A DNA stretch of 20,992 nt from a virus: the IMG/VR virus record IMGVR_UViG_3300021440_000139, positions 1 to 20,992 of that record; one strand, written 5' to 3'. Every line of letters starts with the position of its first letter. Position 1 is the stretch's first letter. The translations under genes were made by a program, and so were the position numbers. The notes below the pieces were generated by a model. It saw nothing but the letters and a program-made list of their open reading frames with translations. It was not told the origin of the DNA and made no database searches. Of this stretch, positions 5,576-13,770 are shown one piece after another.

Positions 5576-6031
5576 ATGGCGACTCGCGAAATGACTCCGC
5601 GCCGCCGAGCCGCGGACCACGACCCCTCTCTCACCGAGCAACGACTCGATCTTCTCGAAAACATCGCCGAAATGCTTGCAGCCCAAAGCGCCGAGCACAC
5701 CGCCATCATGCACAAGCTTGATCGGCGGCTTTCGACGCTGGCGGATGACCTGGTGAAAGCACAGGCGGCGGCGATCAAGGAGGCGCTCGAGGCAGAAGAC
5801 CAGTCGCTCATCGACAAGTTTGTCTCGAGAGTAGCGGCCTCGGCCCAGCGGGGCGCCCGCCGCTCCTTTCTCGACGCGGTGTGGAGTCAGCTGCTCATCG
5901 GCTGGAAGTTCTTCAAGAGCTTCCTCATCGCAATCCTGCTGTCGGCGCTCATCCTCGGGCCGCTGGGAATGTTCCCCTACGTCCTCAAGGCATGGAACGC
6001 ACTCGCGCCCGAGAAGTGGAGGCTCCTGTGA
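5576..6031 (+). CDS. Coiled-coil protein with one C-terminal membrane segment; holin-like candidate
   Basis: A 151-residue protein: basic N-terminus, a long amphipathic coiled coil at about residues 18-75, a basic patch (QRGARR, 91-96), then one hydrophobic span at about 112-133 (FFKSFLIAILLSALILGPLG) and a short tail. A single C-terminal membrane anchor with a charged N-terminal helix fits a lysis-associated protein (holin-like or spanin-like) or a membrane-tethered accessory protein, and I cannot tell which. No endolysin gene lies beside it. I chose the ATG at 5576; a TTG at 5567 overlapping the upstream stop is possible. Its stop overlaps the GTG start of terL (GTGA), implying coupled translation. 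Confidence 0.6.
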   Translation: MATREMTPRRRAADHDPSLTEQRLDLLENIAEMLAAQSAEHTAIMHKLDRRLSTLADDLVKAQAAAIKEALEAEDQSLIDKFVSRVAASAQRGARRSFLDAVWSQLLIGWKFFKSFLIAILLSALILGPLGMFPYVLKAWNALAPEKWRLL

Positions 6032-7485
6032 GCATCCCCTTCACCGCAGAACTTGTCGAGGCGACGGCGGGGGTATTCTTCTCCCCGATGTACGACAACC
6101 CTCAGCCGACCCCGAACTTTCACCGGGAAGGGTGGGAGCTGTATTGCTCCGACGTCCAGAAGGCCACGATCGTTGCCCCGCGTGAGCACGCGAAGTCGAC
6201 CGCCTTCACGCACAACTACCTCCTTACGGCGCTCCTCTTCCGCGTGGAGATGTTCGCGATCGTGGTCTCGGCGACGGAGGACCTCGCCAAGGACCACCTC
6301 GCAGACATCGCGAAGGTCCTGCGGGAAAACGACGAAGTCATCCAAGAATTCGGCATCATCGGGATGCCTATCGACGCGAAGACCGAGATCGTCGTGAAGT
6401 TCTCCGACGGCTACGAGTTCCGCGTCCTGGCGAAGGGTTCCGGGCAGAAGATGCGCGGCCTGAAGTGGAAGGGTCGCCGCCCCGGACTGATCGTCGGGGA
6501 TGACCTGGAAGAGGACGAACAAGTCGAGTCGCGCGATCGGCGTGTGAAGTTCCGCCGCTGGGTGTTCCGCGCCCTCCTTCCTTGCCTCCGGCGCGGCGGA
6601 AAGATCCGTCTTCACGGCACCATTCTGCACGAGGACTCGCTTCTCGCCCGCCTGCAGAAGGACTCGGAGTGGGGCAAGCTGTTCTTCAAGGCCCACGAGG
6701 GCTTCGACGACTTCACGAACATCCTCTGGCCCGAGCAGTTCCCCGAGGCGCGGCTCCGCTCCATCCGGCAAGGGTACATCAACCAGGGCGACGCGCCGGG
6801 CTACTCGCAGGAGTACCTCAACGATCCCCTCGACAACAGCGACGCCTATCTCATGCGGGATTGGTTCATCCCGATGCAGGAGTTCGATCGGCACAAGCGC
6901 AAGATCGTCTGCGCCGCGGCCGACTTCGCCATCTCGAAGGCCGACAAGGCGAACCGCACCTCCCTCACCATCGGCGGGAAGTGCGACGAGAACCTCCTCC
7001 ACTTCATCGACCAGCGCGTCGGGCGGTGGGACGCCCTCCAGATCTGCGATGAGATGTTCGCCCTCCAGGCGAACCACCACCCCGACATCTTCTGGGTGGA
7101 AGACGGCCAGATCTGGAAGGCGCTCAAGCCGACCCTCGAGAAGGAGATGCTCCGCCGCAACAAGTGGATCAACATCGTCGCGCGCCTCTCTATCAAAGAC
7201 AAGGCGTCGCGCGGACGCGCCCTCCAGATGCGCATGCGCTCGGGCGGAACGCGCTGGGACACCGAGGCCGAGTGGTTCCCGAGCATGCAGGATGAAATGC
7301 TCCGCTTCACCGGCTACTCTGAGGCAACCCTTGACGACCAGTTCGATTCGGCCGCGCTGCTTGCGCTCGGCTTCGAAGCCCTTGCCGAGGTGGAGTCCGA
7401 CGACCTGCTCGAGGAAGATGAGCTCGACATGCTGATCAACGATCCGCGCAACACCAGCGGCCGCAATGCCGTCACGGGATACTGA
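6028..7485 (+). CDS. terL: Terminase large subunit
   Basis: The 485-residue packaging motor: an N-terminal ATPase drives DNA into the prohead and a C-terminal RNase H-like nuclease cuts the concatemer. Visible motifs are Walker A APREHAKST (50-58), Walker B LIVGDDLE (154-161) with D158/D159 and the catalytic E161, and coupling motif LHGTILHEDS (195-204). Then come nuclease acids D299 in AAADFAISK and E358 in FWVEDGQ, and a late acidic site in DDQFDSAALLAL. The Walker A lacks the usual GxGKS but PREHAKST-type loops are a known variant in phage terminases. Length is normal. The start is GTG at 6028 with GGAGG upstream and GTGA overlap with the membrane-protein gene; the in-frame ATG at 5881 lies inside that gene and is rejected. 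Confidence 0.93.
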   Translation: MSIPFTAELVEATAGVFFSPMYDNPQPTPNFHREGWELYCSDVQKATIVAPREHAKSTAFTHNYLLTALLFRVEMFAIVVSATEDLAKDHLADIAKVLRENDEVIQEFGIIGMPIDAKTEIVVKFSDGYEFRVLAKGSGQKMRGLKWKGRRPGLIVGDDLEEDEQVESRDRRVKFRRWVFRALLPCLRRGGKIRLHGTILHEDSLLARLQKDSEWGKLFFKAHEGFDDFTNILWPEQFPEARLRSIRQGYINQGDAPGYSQEYLNDPLDNSDAYLMRDWFIPMQEFDRHKRKIVCAAADFAISKADKANRTSLTIGGKCDENLLHFIDQRVGRWDALQICDEMFALQANHHPDIFWVEDGQIWKALKPTLEKEMLRRNKWINIVARLSIKDKASRGRALQMRMRSGGTRWDTEAEWFPSMQDEMLRFTGYSEATLDDQFDSAALLALGFEALAEVESDDLLEEDELDMLINDPRNTSGRNAVTGY

Positions 7486-7489
7486 ACCC

Positions 7490-9508
7490 ATGCTGACACT
7501 TCAAGGCCGTCTCACCCTCACCGAGGCCGTTGCGAAAGCGGCGGACCTCACGGATCGCTTTGTGCGGGAAGACCTTACCGCGCTGGGTGGCTGGGTCTGG
7601 GAAGGCTACGACGCGGACAAGCAGTCGCGGGCTGGCTGGGAGAAGCGCATGCAGGCGGCGATGGACCTCGCCCTCCAGCTGCAAAAGACGAAGACCTTCC
7701 CCTGGCAGGGCGCAGCGAACGTCGCCTTCCCGCTCGTCACGATCGCGGCGCTGCAGTTCCACGCCCGGGCCTATCCCGCCACGGTGAGCGGCACCGAGGT
7801 CGTCCGTATGCGCGTGACTGGTGCCGATGAGGATGGCGCCCTCAACCAGCGTGCGCACCGCGTCGGTCGCTTCCTCTCCTACCAAGTGCTCGAGGCCGAC
7901 GAGGCCTGGGAAGAGCAACACGATCGCCTGCTCTTGAACCTCCCCATCATGGGATGCACGTTCAAGAAGACGACCTACTCGCCTGCGGCCGGATGCCCTA
8001 CCAGCGAGATGGTTTCAGCAACCGACCTGGTGATGGACTACTTCGCCAAGTCGGTGGAGACGTGCCAACGCAAGACGCACGTCATTTACCTCTCCCGCAA
8101 CGAGGTGTACGAGCGTGTGCGCTCCGGTCTCTTCCGGGACATCCTCGACGAAGGCTGGTATCGCAGCCCGCAGGTGCCTGACACAAACGTCCGGGGTGAC
8201 GTACGGAGGGGCGAGACTCCTCCCAGCGCCCCGGACGAGGCGACTCCGATCTGCTTCCTCGAGCAGCATTGCTGGATCGACCTGGACGGTGATGGCTACG
8301 CCGAGCCCTACATCGCCACAATCGAGGAAGGGTCGAAGTGCCTCGTGCGTCTGGTGGCGCGATGGGAGCGTTCCGAGGACGTCGAGCGTGACGCGCGAAG
8401 CCGCGTGATTCGCATCAACGCGAGCGAGTACTTCACCAAGTACGGCCTCATCCCCTCGCCGGACGGCTCCGTCTACGACCTCGGCTTCGGCATCCTGCTC
8501 GGGCCGTTGAACGAGTCGGTGAACTCGATCGTGAACCAGCTGATGGACGCAGGCACCATGCAGGTGGCGGCGGGCGGCTTCCTCGCGAAGGGAATCAAGA
8601 TCCGCTCGGGCGACTTCAAGTTCTCCCCGTTCGGTTACCAGCGTGTGGACGCGAGTGGCGAGGACCTGCAGAAGGGCGTGTTCCCCTTCCCGGTTCGCGA
8701 GCCCTCAGCGGTGCTGTTCCAGCTCCTCTCCCTCCTCATCAACTACACGCAGCGTATCTCCGGCTCGACCGACATGCTGGCGGGAGAGAACCCCGGCCAG
8801 AACACTCCCGCCGAAACCACTCGGGAGATGGTCGAGCAGGGCATGAAGATCTACAACTCGCTCTTCAAGCGCGTGTGGCGCTCGATGAAGCGGGAGTTCA
8901 AGATCCGCTACAAGCTCAACGGGCTCTACCTCGGCGCCGTCACCTACTTCGGCGGCGCGGGGGACAAGGCCCTCATCGAAGACTTCCAGGCCGATCCAAA
9001 CCTCATCTGCCCGGTTGCCGACCCGAACGTCGCTTCGGATGGGCAGCGAGTGCAGCAGATGACGCTGGTGAAGCAGGCGGCAGCGGCAACGCGTGGCTAC
9101 AACCTCGACGAAGTCGAGCGGGAATGGCTGCGTGCGCTGAAGGTGGACGGCATCGACAGGCTCTTCGTGGGGTCAGACAAAACCCCTCCCACGAAGGACC
9201 CGAGGATCGCCGTCGCCGAACTCAAGGCAGAAACAGAGAAACTCAAGCTCCAGCAGGAGCAACAACTCTTCATGATCGAGCTGATGTCGCAGCGCGAGTT
9301 CCTCGCGGCGCAAATCCTCGAACTGCAGGCACGGGCTGCGAAGCTTGGCGCCGATGCAGCCAACGAGGGTGCGCAGCAAACCGTGAGCACAATCAACGCG
9401 ATGATCGGCCTCATGAAGACACAGGACGACGCCCTCCACGCCCGCGCGGATCGTCTCCTGAAAGCCAAGGAAATCGAGCAAAATGCAAAGCAACCCCAAC
9501 CGGGATGA
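7490..9508 (+). CDS. Portal protein
   Basis: A 672-residue protein forming the dodecameric vertex through which DNA enters and leaves the head. The segment KTFPWQGAANVAFPLVTIAA followed by LQFHARAYP near residues 65-95 is characteristic of large podovirus-type portals. A conserved region with SEYFTKYGLIPSPDGSVYDL and GPLNESVNSIVNQLMDAGTM around residues 310-355 (the stem/crown area) follows. The C-terminal ~110 residues are a long Lys/Glu/Gln-rich coiled coil, as in portals with an extended barrel. An upstream in-frame ATG at 7466, inside the terL end, is possible, but 7490 follows the terL stop by four bases. The gene overlaps the next one by 26 bases. Confidence 0.88.
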   Translation: MLTLQGRLTLTEAVAKAADLTDRFVREDLTALGGWVWEGYDADKQSRAGWEKRMQAAMDLALQLQKTKTFPWQGAANVAFPLVTIAALQFHARAYPATVSGTEVVRMRVTGADEDGALNQRAHRVGRFLSYQVLEADEAWEEQHDRLLLNLPIMGCTFKKTTYSPAAGCPTSEMVSATDLVMDYFAKSVETCQRKTHVIYLSRNEVYERVRSGLFRDILDEGWYRSPQVPDTNVRGDVRRGETPPSAPDEATPICFLEQHCWIDLDGDGYAEPYIATIEEGSKCLVRLVARWERSEDVERDARSRVIRINASEYFTKYGLIPSPDGSVYDLGFGILLGPLNESVNSIVNQLMDAGTMQVAAGGFLAKGIKIRSGDFKFSPFGYQRVDASGEDLQKGVFPFPVREPSAVLFQLLSLLINYTQRISGSTDMLAGENPGQNTPAETTREMVEQGMKIYNSLFKRVWRSMKREFKIRYKLNGLYLGAVTYFGGAGDKALIEDFQADPNLICPVADPNVASDGQRVQQMTLVKQAAAATRGYNLDEVEREWLRALKVDGIDRLFVGSDKTPPTKDPRIAVAELKAETEKLKLQQEQQLFMIELMSQREFLAAQILELQARAAKLGADAANEGAQQTVSTINAMIGLMKTQDDALHARADRLLKAKEIEQNAKQPQPG

Positions 9509-9779
9509 GTTCCAGGAATGGCTTCTCCACCCGGTGACGCGAGCCTTCCGTGAGTATCTGGACAAGCAACGCCGGGCACTCATGGAAAAATGGGCGAGCG
9601 GAGACATTGCCCAAAAGGCGAAGCACGAGCATATCCTCATGGACGCGAGTGCAATCTCCGCCTGCCAAACCATGCAGGGCCTTCGGGACCTGAGTTACGA
9701 CAACCTGATTGAGGTACTGAACGATGAGCAAGTTGAATACTTCGGGCCTGAAGCCCCTCGGCCGCGCGATCTTGGTTGA
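9483..9779 (+). CDS. Small helical protein between portal and co-chaperonin, unknown
   Basis: A 98-residue, mostly helical, charged protein (RDEFQEWLLHPVTRAFREYL at residues 8-27). It overlaps the portal gene by 26 bases and the GroES-like gene by 56 bases, so the three are tightly coupled. The head, EFQEWLxHPVTxxFxxxL, recalls small proteins next to portals in other podovirus-type genomes. Those have no established function that I know of. A role as a portal or head-assembly accessory is suggested only by position. Confidence 0.7.
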   Translation: MQSNPNRDEFQEWLLHPVTRAFREYLDKQRRALMEKWASGDIAQKAKHEHILMDASAISACQTMQGLRDLSYDNLIEVLNDEQVEYFGPEAPRPRDLG

Positions 9780-10044
9780 GCCCTACGAGGCCGCGACCAA
9801 GTCGGAGACGATCCTGATTCTCGAGTCCACCAAGGAGCGCAACGTCATGCTGGAAACCCGCGCCGTCGTCATCGACGTCGGACCTGTCGCCTGGTGCGAG
9901 GAGCCCACTCCTCGCGCGAAGGTGGGCGATCGGGTACTGGTCTCCAACATGGCAGGCGTCGTGGCGGTCGGGCCGCTCGATGGCAAGCGCTATCGCGTCA
10001 TCAACGACCGCGATGTCTTTTGCGGCCTGGTGGAGGGCGTGTGA
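9724..10044 (+). CDS. Phage-encoded GroES-like co-chaperonin
   Basis: A 106-residue Cpn10-fold protein. LGRAILVEPYEAATKSETIL is followed by VVIDVGP and AKVGDRVLVSNMAGVVAVGP, then a final strand pair YRVINDRDVFCGLVEGV; this is the co-chaperonin order. Residues ~24-33 (ATKSETILIL) match the mobile loop, with ILIL in place of the GroES IVL tripeptide that docks on GroEL. Length is slightly above host GroES (about 97). It likely replaces host GroES as the lid of host GroEL while capsid protein folds, as T4 gp31 does. Its place just ahead of scaffold and capsid genes supports this. GAGG lies about 10 bases before the ATG, inside the upstream gene. Confidence 0.82.
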   Translation: MSKLNTSGLKPLGRAILVEPYEAATKSETILILESTKERNVMLETRAVVIDVGPVAWCEEPTPRAKVGDRVLVSNMAGVVAVGPLDGKRYRVINDRDVFCGLVEGV

Positions 10045-10871
10045 TGGAACTCGAACAAGAAGCGATGCAGATGGGCTGGGTTCCGCTCGAGCGGTTCCGC
10101 GGCGATCCCGAGAAGTGGGTCGATGCGGAGACGTTCGTCTCGCGCGGCAAGGAAGTGATGCCGATCCTCAAGGCGAACAACGCGCGCCTGCAGGAGAAGC
10201 TCACCCAGACCACCGCGATGACGACGGCCCTCCAGGGCGACATCACCGAGCTCCGCGCGACCATCGAGGAGATGACAAAGTTTCAACGCGAGGAAGTCCA
10301 GCGCCAAGTGGACGCGCAGATCGAGCGGCTGAAGCTCGAGAAGCGCACCGCTCGGCGTGAAGCCAACGACGACCGCGTCGACGAGATCGAGGACGAGCTC
10401 GAAGAGCTCGCGGAGCGGAAGACTACGCTGGCGAAGGCGCCCGCAGCGGCTCCGACGCCACAGCCGAAGCCGGGTGAAACGCCGCAGGGCGTCGATCCCG
10501 CCTTCGTCGAGTGGTCGAAGACCCGCCCCTGGGTGTCGAACGATCCCATTAAGGGCTCGCTCGCTCTCGGCGTGGCGCAGAAGCTACGGATCGAAGGCAC
10601 CGACCTGTCCGGCGTGGACTTCTACGACGAGGTGGAGCGGCGCGTGGAGGAGTTCTTCGCCGCGCCTCGCACCAGCAAGACAGAAGGCGCTGGCGGTGGT
10701 GGCTCGGGCGGTTCTTCGCGGCAGCTGAAGGGGGGTTACTCCTCTCTGCCGGCCGAGGCGAAGGCCGTCTGTGACCGCCAGGCCGAGAAGTTCGTCGGCC
10801 CGAACAAGCAATTCAAGACCCTGCCTGAGTGGCAGGCCCACTACGCGAAACTCGTTTCCGAAGCCAGCTGA
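10044..10871 (+). CDS. Scaffolding-type protein
   Basis: A 275-residue acidic, mostly helical protein. After a short conserved head (MGWVPLERFRGDPEKWVDAE), residues ~40-130 form a long coiled coil rich in Glu/Lys/Gln/Arg. A Pro/Ala linker follows (KAPAAAPTPQPKPGETPQG), then a small globular part (FVEWSKTRPWVSNDPIKGSL), a Gly/Ser linker, and a basic C-terminal helix. Scaffolds of this kind bind the coat protein through the C-terminal helix and leave the prohead later. The gene lies between the co-chaperonin and the capsid genes, the usual place. ATG at 10044 overlaps the preceding stop (TGATG) with GGAGG seven bases upstream. Confidence 0.72.
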   Translation: MELEQEAMQMGWVPLERFRGDPEKWVDAETFVSRGKEVMPILKANNARLQEKLTQTTAMTTALQGDITELRATIEEMTKFQREEVQRQVDAQIERLKLEKRTARREANDDRVDEIEDELEELAERKTTLAKAPAAAPTPQPKPGETPQGVDPAFVEWSKTRPWVSNDPIKGSLALGVAQKLRIEGTDLSGVDFYDEVERRVEEFFAAPRTSKTEGAGGGGSGGSSRQLKGGYSSLPAEAKAVCDRQAEKFVGPNKQFKTLPEWQAHYAKLVSEAS

Positions 10872-10878
10872 GGCAGCC

Positions 10879-11445
10879 ATGACCCAAGCCACCACTCCCA
10901 CCCCCGCCATCCCGAAAGCCACGCCTTCCGTCGAAGGCGATCTGCCCGGGACGAAAGTGTCGCCTGCATCGGAGGCACCGCGCCGCGTCACCCTCGCGAG
11001 TCGCGTACCGATGGGACTGCCGCAGCAACGGCTGTCCGTCCCGGAGATTCCGGGGTACTTCTGCTACTGGCATGTGACCGACAACGTACCGCGCGCCCTT
11101 CGCGCCGGCTACGAGTTCGTCTCACCCGAGGAAGTCGATGTCGCCAGCTTCGACGTTGCCGGTGATCCCACCCTGCCAGGCGGCACGGACATGGGCTCCC
11201 GCATCAGCCAATCGTCCGGTGTGGGCGCGTTCGCTGCGGATGGTGGGGCCGAACGGCTCTACCTGATGAAGCTGCCGCAAGAGTTCCGCGACGCAGACAA
11301 CAAGGCCCGCGAGGCCGGCTCCGAGCAACTGGCCCGCAAGCTGCGTGCCGGCATGGCCGGAGCGGAAAACGATCCCGATCGCGCCCGTCGCTACATGAAG
11401 CAGGGGCAAGATCTCTTCATCCCCAAACGCAATCGAGGTTCCTAA
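10879..11445 (+). CDS. Conserved head-region protein of unknown function (188 aa)
   Basis: A 188-residue soluble protein. The first ~40 residues are Pro/Thr-rich and probably disordered. SRVPMGLPQQRLSVPEIPGY at about residues 43-62 leads into FCYWHVTDNVPRALRAGYEFVSPEEV, a compact conserved-looking domain. The C-terminal third is basic and helical (FRDADNKAREAGSEQLARKL). Proteins with the lsvPeipGYhxxWxxD....raxxAGYeFV pattern occur beside capsid genes in many phages, but I know of no proven function; minor head or assembly protein is the best guess. Start at 10879 with GAGG just upstream; the in-frame reading from 10771 lies inside the scaffold gene. Confidence 0.7.
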   Translation: MTQATTPTPAIPKATPSVEGDLPGTKVSPASEAPRRVTLASRVPMGLPQQRLSVPEIPGYFCYWHVTDNVPRALRAGYEFVSPEEVDVASFDVAGDPTLPGGTDMGSRISQSSGVGAFAADGGAERLYLMKLPQEFRDADNKAREAGSEQLARKLRAGMAGAENDPDRARRYMKQGQDLFIPKRNRGS

Positions 11446-12048
11446 ATGGCAAACACTCCCTTCGGGCTGGCGCCCGTTCGCTACCACAACGGCTCGCCCT
11501 ACAACGGCGCAGCCCACGTGTACTTCATCCCGTCCACCGACGGCAACGCCTACGCTATCGGCGATCCGGTGATGTTCGCTGGCAGCGCCGACGCAAGCGG
11601 GCGCTGCGCCACCGTGGTCCTGGCCACGGGCGGCACCGGCAACTCGGTCCTCGGTTGCATCATCGGCGGTGGCTCGAACACCTACGGCGGCGCGATCGGT
11701 GCCAACCCGACGACGCTCGAGACGACCATCATCCCCGCGACGAAGACCCGCGGCTACTACGTCCTGGTGGCCGACGATCCGAACCTGGTCTTCGAGATCC
11801 AGGAAGACAGCATCGGCAACAACCTGGCCGCCACCGACGTGGGCAACAACTTCAACCTCGTCTCCGGCGCCAACAACGGCTTCATCTCCGGCTGGCAGCT
11901 CGATTCCTCGACCGCCGCGACCACCAACACCCTGCAGCTCAAGGTGCTGGGCCTGTCGCCGAAGCTGAACAACGCCATCGGCACCAATGGCAAGTGGCTG
12001 GTCATGATCAACAACCACGCGCTCCGTCCGGGCGTCGCCGGCGTCTAA
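11446..12048 (+). CDS. Capsid decoration-type structural protein
   Basis: A 200-residue protein rich in Gly/Asn/Ala/Thr with many short beta strands and no long helix. It begins ANTPFGLAPVRYHNGSPYNG, a pattern familiar from structural proteins encoded just before podovirus-type major capsid genes, and contains YYVLVADDPNLVFEIQEDS in the middle. Its size, composition and place suggest a head decoration or minor capsid protein that stabilises the shell. The start codon directly abuts the previous stop (TAAATG), with GAGG eight bases upstream. Confidence 0.68.
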   Translation: MANTPFGLAPVRYHNGSPYNGAAHVYFIPSTDGNAYAIGDPVMFAGSADASGRCATVVLATGGTGNSVLGCIIGGGSNTYGGAIGANPTTLETTIIPATKTRGYYVLVADDPNLVFEIQEDSIGNNLAATDVGNNFNLVSGANNGFISGWQLDSSTAATTNTLQLKVLGLSPKLNNAIGTNGKWLVMINNHALRPGVAGV

Positions 12049-12078
12049 CGCCACCTCAACCCAACAAGGAGCACAATC

Positions 12079-12999
12079 ATGCCCGCAGGTTCCATCAACA
12101 CCGGCACCCATCCCCTCCTGCTCTGGCCGGGGGTCAAGACCGTCTGGGGTCAGGTCAACGCCGAGCACTCGCCCGAGTACATCGACCTGTACGAGATCGA
12201 CACCTCGACGCAGGCCTACGAGAAGAGCGTCGAGATTACCGGCTTCGACATCGCCCCGATCAAGCCGGAAGGTCAGCCGGCTTCCTTCGACTCGGAGGTG
12301 CAAGGCGCCGTCTCCACCGTCACGCACATCGCTTACGCGCTGGGCTACATCGTGACCTACGAAGAGCTGCAGGACAACCTGTACGAGCAGGTGGCGGGCA
12401 ATCGCGCCCGCGCGAACGCCTTCGCGATGAACCAGACGGTGGAGAACGTGGCCGCGTTCCTCTACAACAACTCGCTGACCACCACCTACTTCACGACCGG
12501 CGACGGCGTGGCGCTGAACTCCGCCTCGCACGTCCTGCCCCTCGGCGGCACCTACAGCAACCTGCTGTCGACCGCTGCGGACCTGTCGGAAGTCGGCCTG
12601 GAAGACATGGTGGTGCAGGTCTACGGCGCGCAGAACAACCGCGGGCTGCAGATGAACCTGATGCCGCGTTCGCTGATCGTGCCGCGGCAGCTCTGGTTCA
12701 CGGCGAATCGCGTCCTCAAGTCGACGATGCAGTCGAACACCCAGTCGAACAACATCAACGTCCTGAAGGCGGTCAACGCGATTCCCGAGGGGATCAAGAT
12801 GAACCACTACCTGACCGACGCGACGACCTGGTTCATGCGCACGAACTGCCCCAACGGCATGAAGTTCTACTGGCGCCACAAGCCCGATCTGATGCAGGAC
12901 AACGACGGCGACACGCGCAACGCGAAGACTATCTCGTACATGCGCTTCTCCGTGACGTGCGAGGACCCGCGCGGCCTGTACGCCAGCGCCGGTTCCTGA
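12079..12999 (+). CDS. Major capsid protein
   Basis: A 306-residue shell protein, probably of HK97 fold. The order fits: an N-terminal arm, a long stretch with GQVNAEHSPEYIDLYEIDTS, a charged helix region (YEELQDNLYEQVAGNRARAN, then FAMNQTVENVAAFLYNN) matching the spine helix, and a C-terminal axial part (KMNHYLTDATTWFMRTNCPN). It lacks an obvious protease-delta domain, in keeping with a separate scaffold gene. Shine-Dalgarno AAGGAG at 12066-12071, seven bases before the ATG, is one of the strongest in the window, as expected for the most abundant virion protein. A hairpin follows the gene. Confidence 0.85.
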   Translation: MPAGSINTGTHPLLLWPGVKTVWGQVNAEHSPEYIDLYEIDTSTQAYEKSVEITGFDIAPIKPEGQPASFDSEVQGAVSTVTHIAYALGYIVTYEELQDNLYEQVAGNRARANAFAMNQTVENVAAFLYNNSLTTTYFTTGDGVALNSASHVLPLGGTYSNLLSTAADLSEVGLEDMVVQVYGAQNNRGLQMNLMPRSLIVPRQLWFTANRVLKSTMQSNTQSNNINVLKAVNAIPEGIKMNHYLTDATTWFMRTNCPNGMKFYWRHKPDLMQDNDGDTRNAKTISYMRFSVTCEDPRGLYASAGS

Positions 13000-13006
13000 T
13001 CGTCAA

Positions 13007-13035
13007 GCGGGGGTGTTGCATGCAATAACCCCCGC
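13007..13035 (+). terminator. Hairpin after the major capsid gene
   Basis: An 8-bp perfect stem GCGGGGGT/ACCCCCGC encloses a 13-base loop holding GTTGCATGCA. It begins seven bases after the capsid stop. The sequence after it, ATTCTCGCATGC, is not a good T-run, so this may be a partial terminator, a 3'-stabilising stem or a processing site that separates abundant capsid mRNA from the tail genes. The next gene starts 28 bases further on. Confidence 0.5.
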
Positions 13036-13062
13036 ATTCTCGCATGCATTATCGGAGGTGCC

Positions 13063-13770
13063 GTGTCTCTTCTCGCTTCAACCATCATCACTCGCGCGAT
13101 GCAGAACGCCGGGCTCATCGAGTCTGTGGCGACGGCTTCCTCCGACCAAATCACTTCGATGTTGCCGAGGCTCAACGACCTCATCAACGTCTGGCAGACG
13201 GAGGGGTTGAAGCTCTGGCTCACCCGCTCCGTGACGGTGCCTCTCGTAGCGGGCCAGCCCGACTACGAACTTGGACCCTCCCTCGACGTCTCCATGGCGC
13301 GCCCACTGCGGGTTGACGGAGCCTGGTACGTGACGACGGCGGGCAACCGGAGAGAACTCACCGTCGCCGCTCGCAAGTCCTATCGGACGCTGCCCAACCT
13401 CACGCAGCAGGGCTCCATCAACACCTACTACACCGAGAAGCTCCCCGCGAAGCTCGTGGTGTGGTTCTGGAACGCCCCAACTGCGGCGGAGGCGGCAGCA
13501 GGTTCCGTCGAACTCGACGTGAGGTCCCAAGTCACCGGCTTCGACGCGGTGACGGCCTCCACGTCCTTCCCGGACGAGTGGGCCCTCGCCCTTCAGTGGG
13601 GCCTCGCCGACGAGATCTCCACCGGCCAGCCCCAGGTCATCATGGACCGCTGCCAACAACGGGCGCAGGTCTACAAGGAGAAGCTCGACTCCTTCGAGGT
13701 CGAGGACGCCCCTATCCAGATGAGCGTGGACATGCCGATCAGTGGCTATGGTACGGGAGGGTTCGTCTAA
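13063..13770 (+). CDS. P22 gp4-like head-to-tail adaptor
   Basis: A 235-residue protein. The N-terminal half has the helical pattern of P22 gp4-type adaptors: IITRAMQNAGLIESVATASS, then QITSMLPRLNDLINVWQTEGLKLW. A later FPDEWALALQWGLADEIS helix packs against the portal in this family. Adaptors of this kind bind the portal ring and begin the short tail. Here a beta insertion (about residues 60-135, LPAKLVVWFWNAP) makes it longer than P22 gp4 (about 166 residues). The GTG at 13063 follows a GGAGG at 13054-13058. It overlaps the next gene by TAATG. Confidence 0.75.
   Translation: MSLLASTIITRAMQNAGLIESVATASSDQITSMLPRLNDLINVWQTEGLKLWLTRSVTVPLVAGQPDYELGPSLDVSMARPLRVDGAWYVTTAGNRRELTVAARKSYRTLPNLTQQGSINTYYTEKLPAKLVVWFWNAPTAAEAAAGSVELDVRSQVTGFDAVTASTSFPDEWALALQWGLADEISTGQPQVIMDRCQQRAQVYKEKLDSFEVEDAPIQMSVDMPISGYGTGGFV

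Noticed and set aside
5977-7491. Open frame of 504 codons on the minus strand opposite the large terminase
   Set aside because: It is a shadow of terL, whose plus-strand reading has full ATPase and nuclease motifs; GC-rich codon bias keeps the opposite frame open.
11122-12879. Open frame of 585 codons on the minus strand opposite the capsid genes
   Set aside because: It spans three plus-strand structural genes with good ribosome binding sites and shows Val/Gly/Arg/His-rich composition typical of antisense shadows.
11655-13028. 457-codon plus-strand frame overlapping the decoration and capsid genes
   Set aside because: Arg/Gln/His-rich out-of-frame product with no coding signals; the correct frames are well supported.
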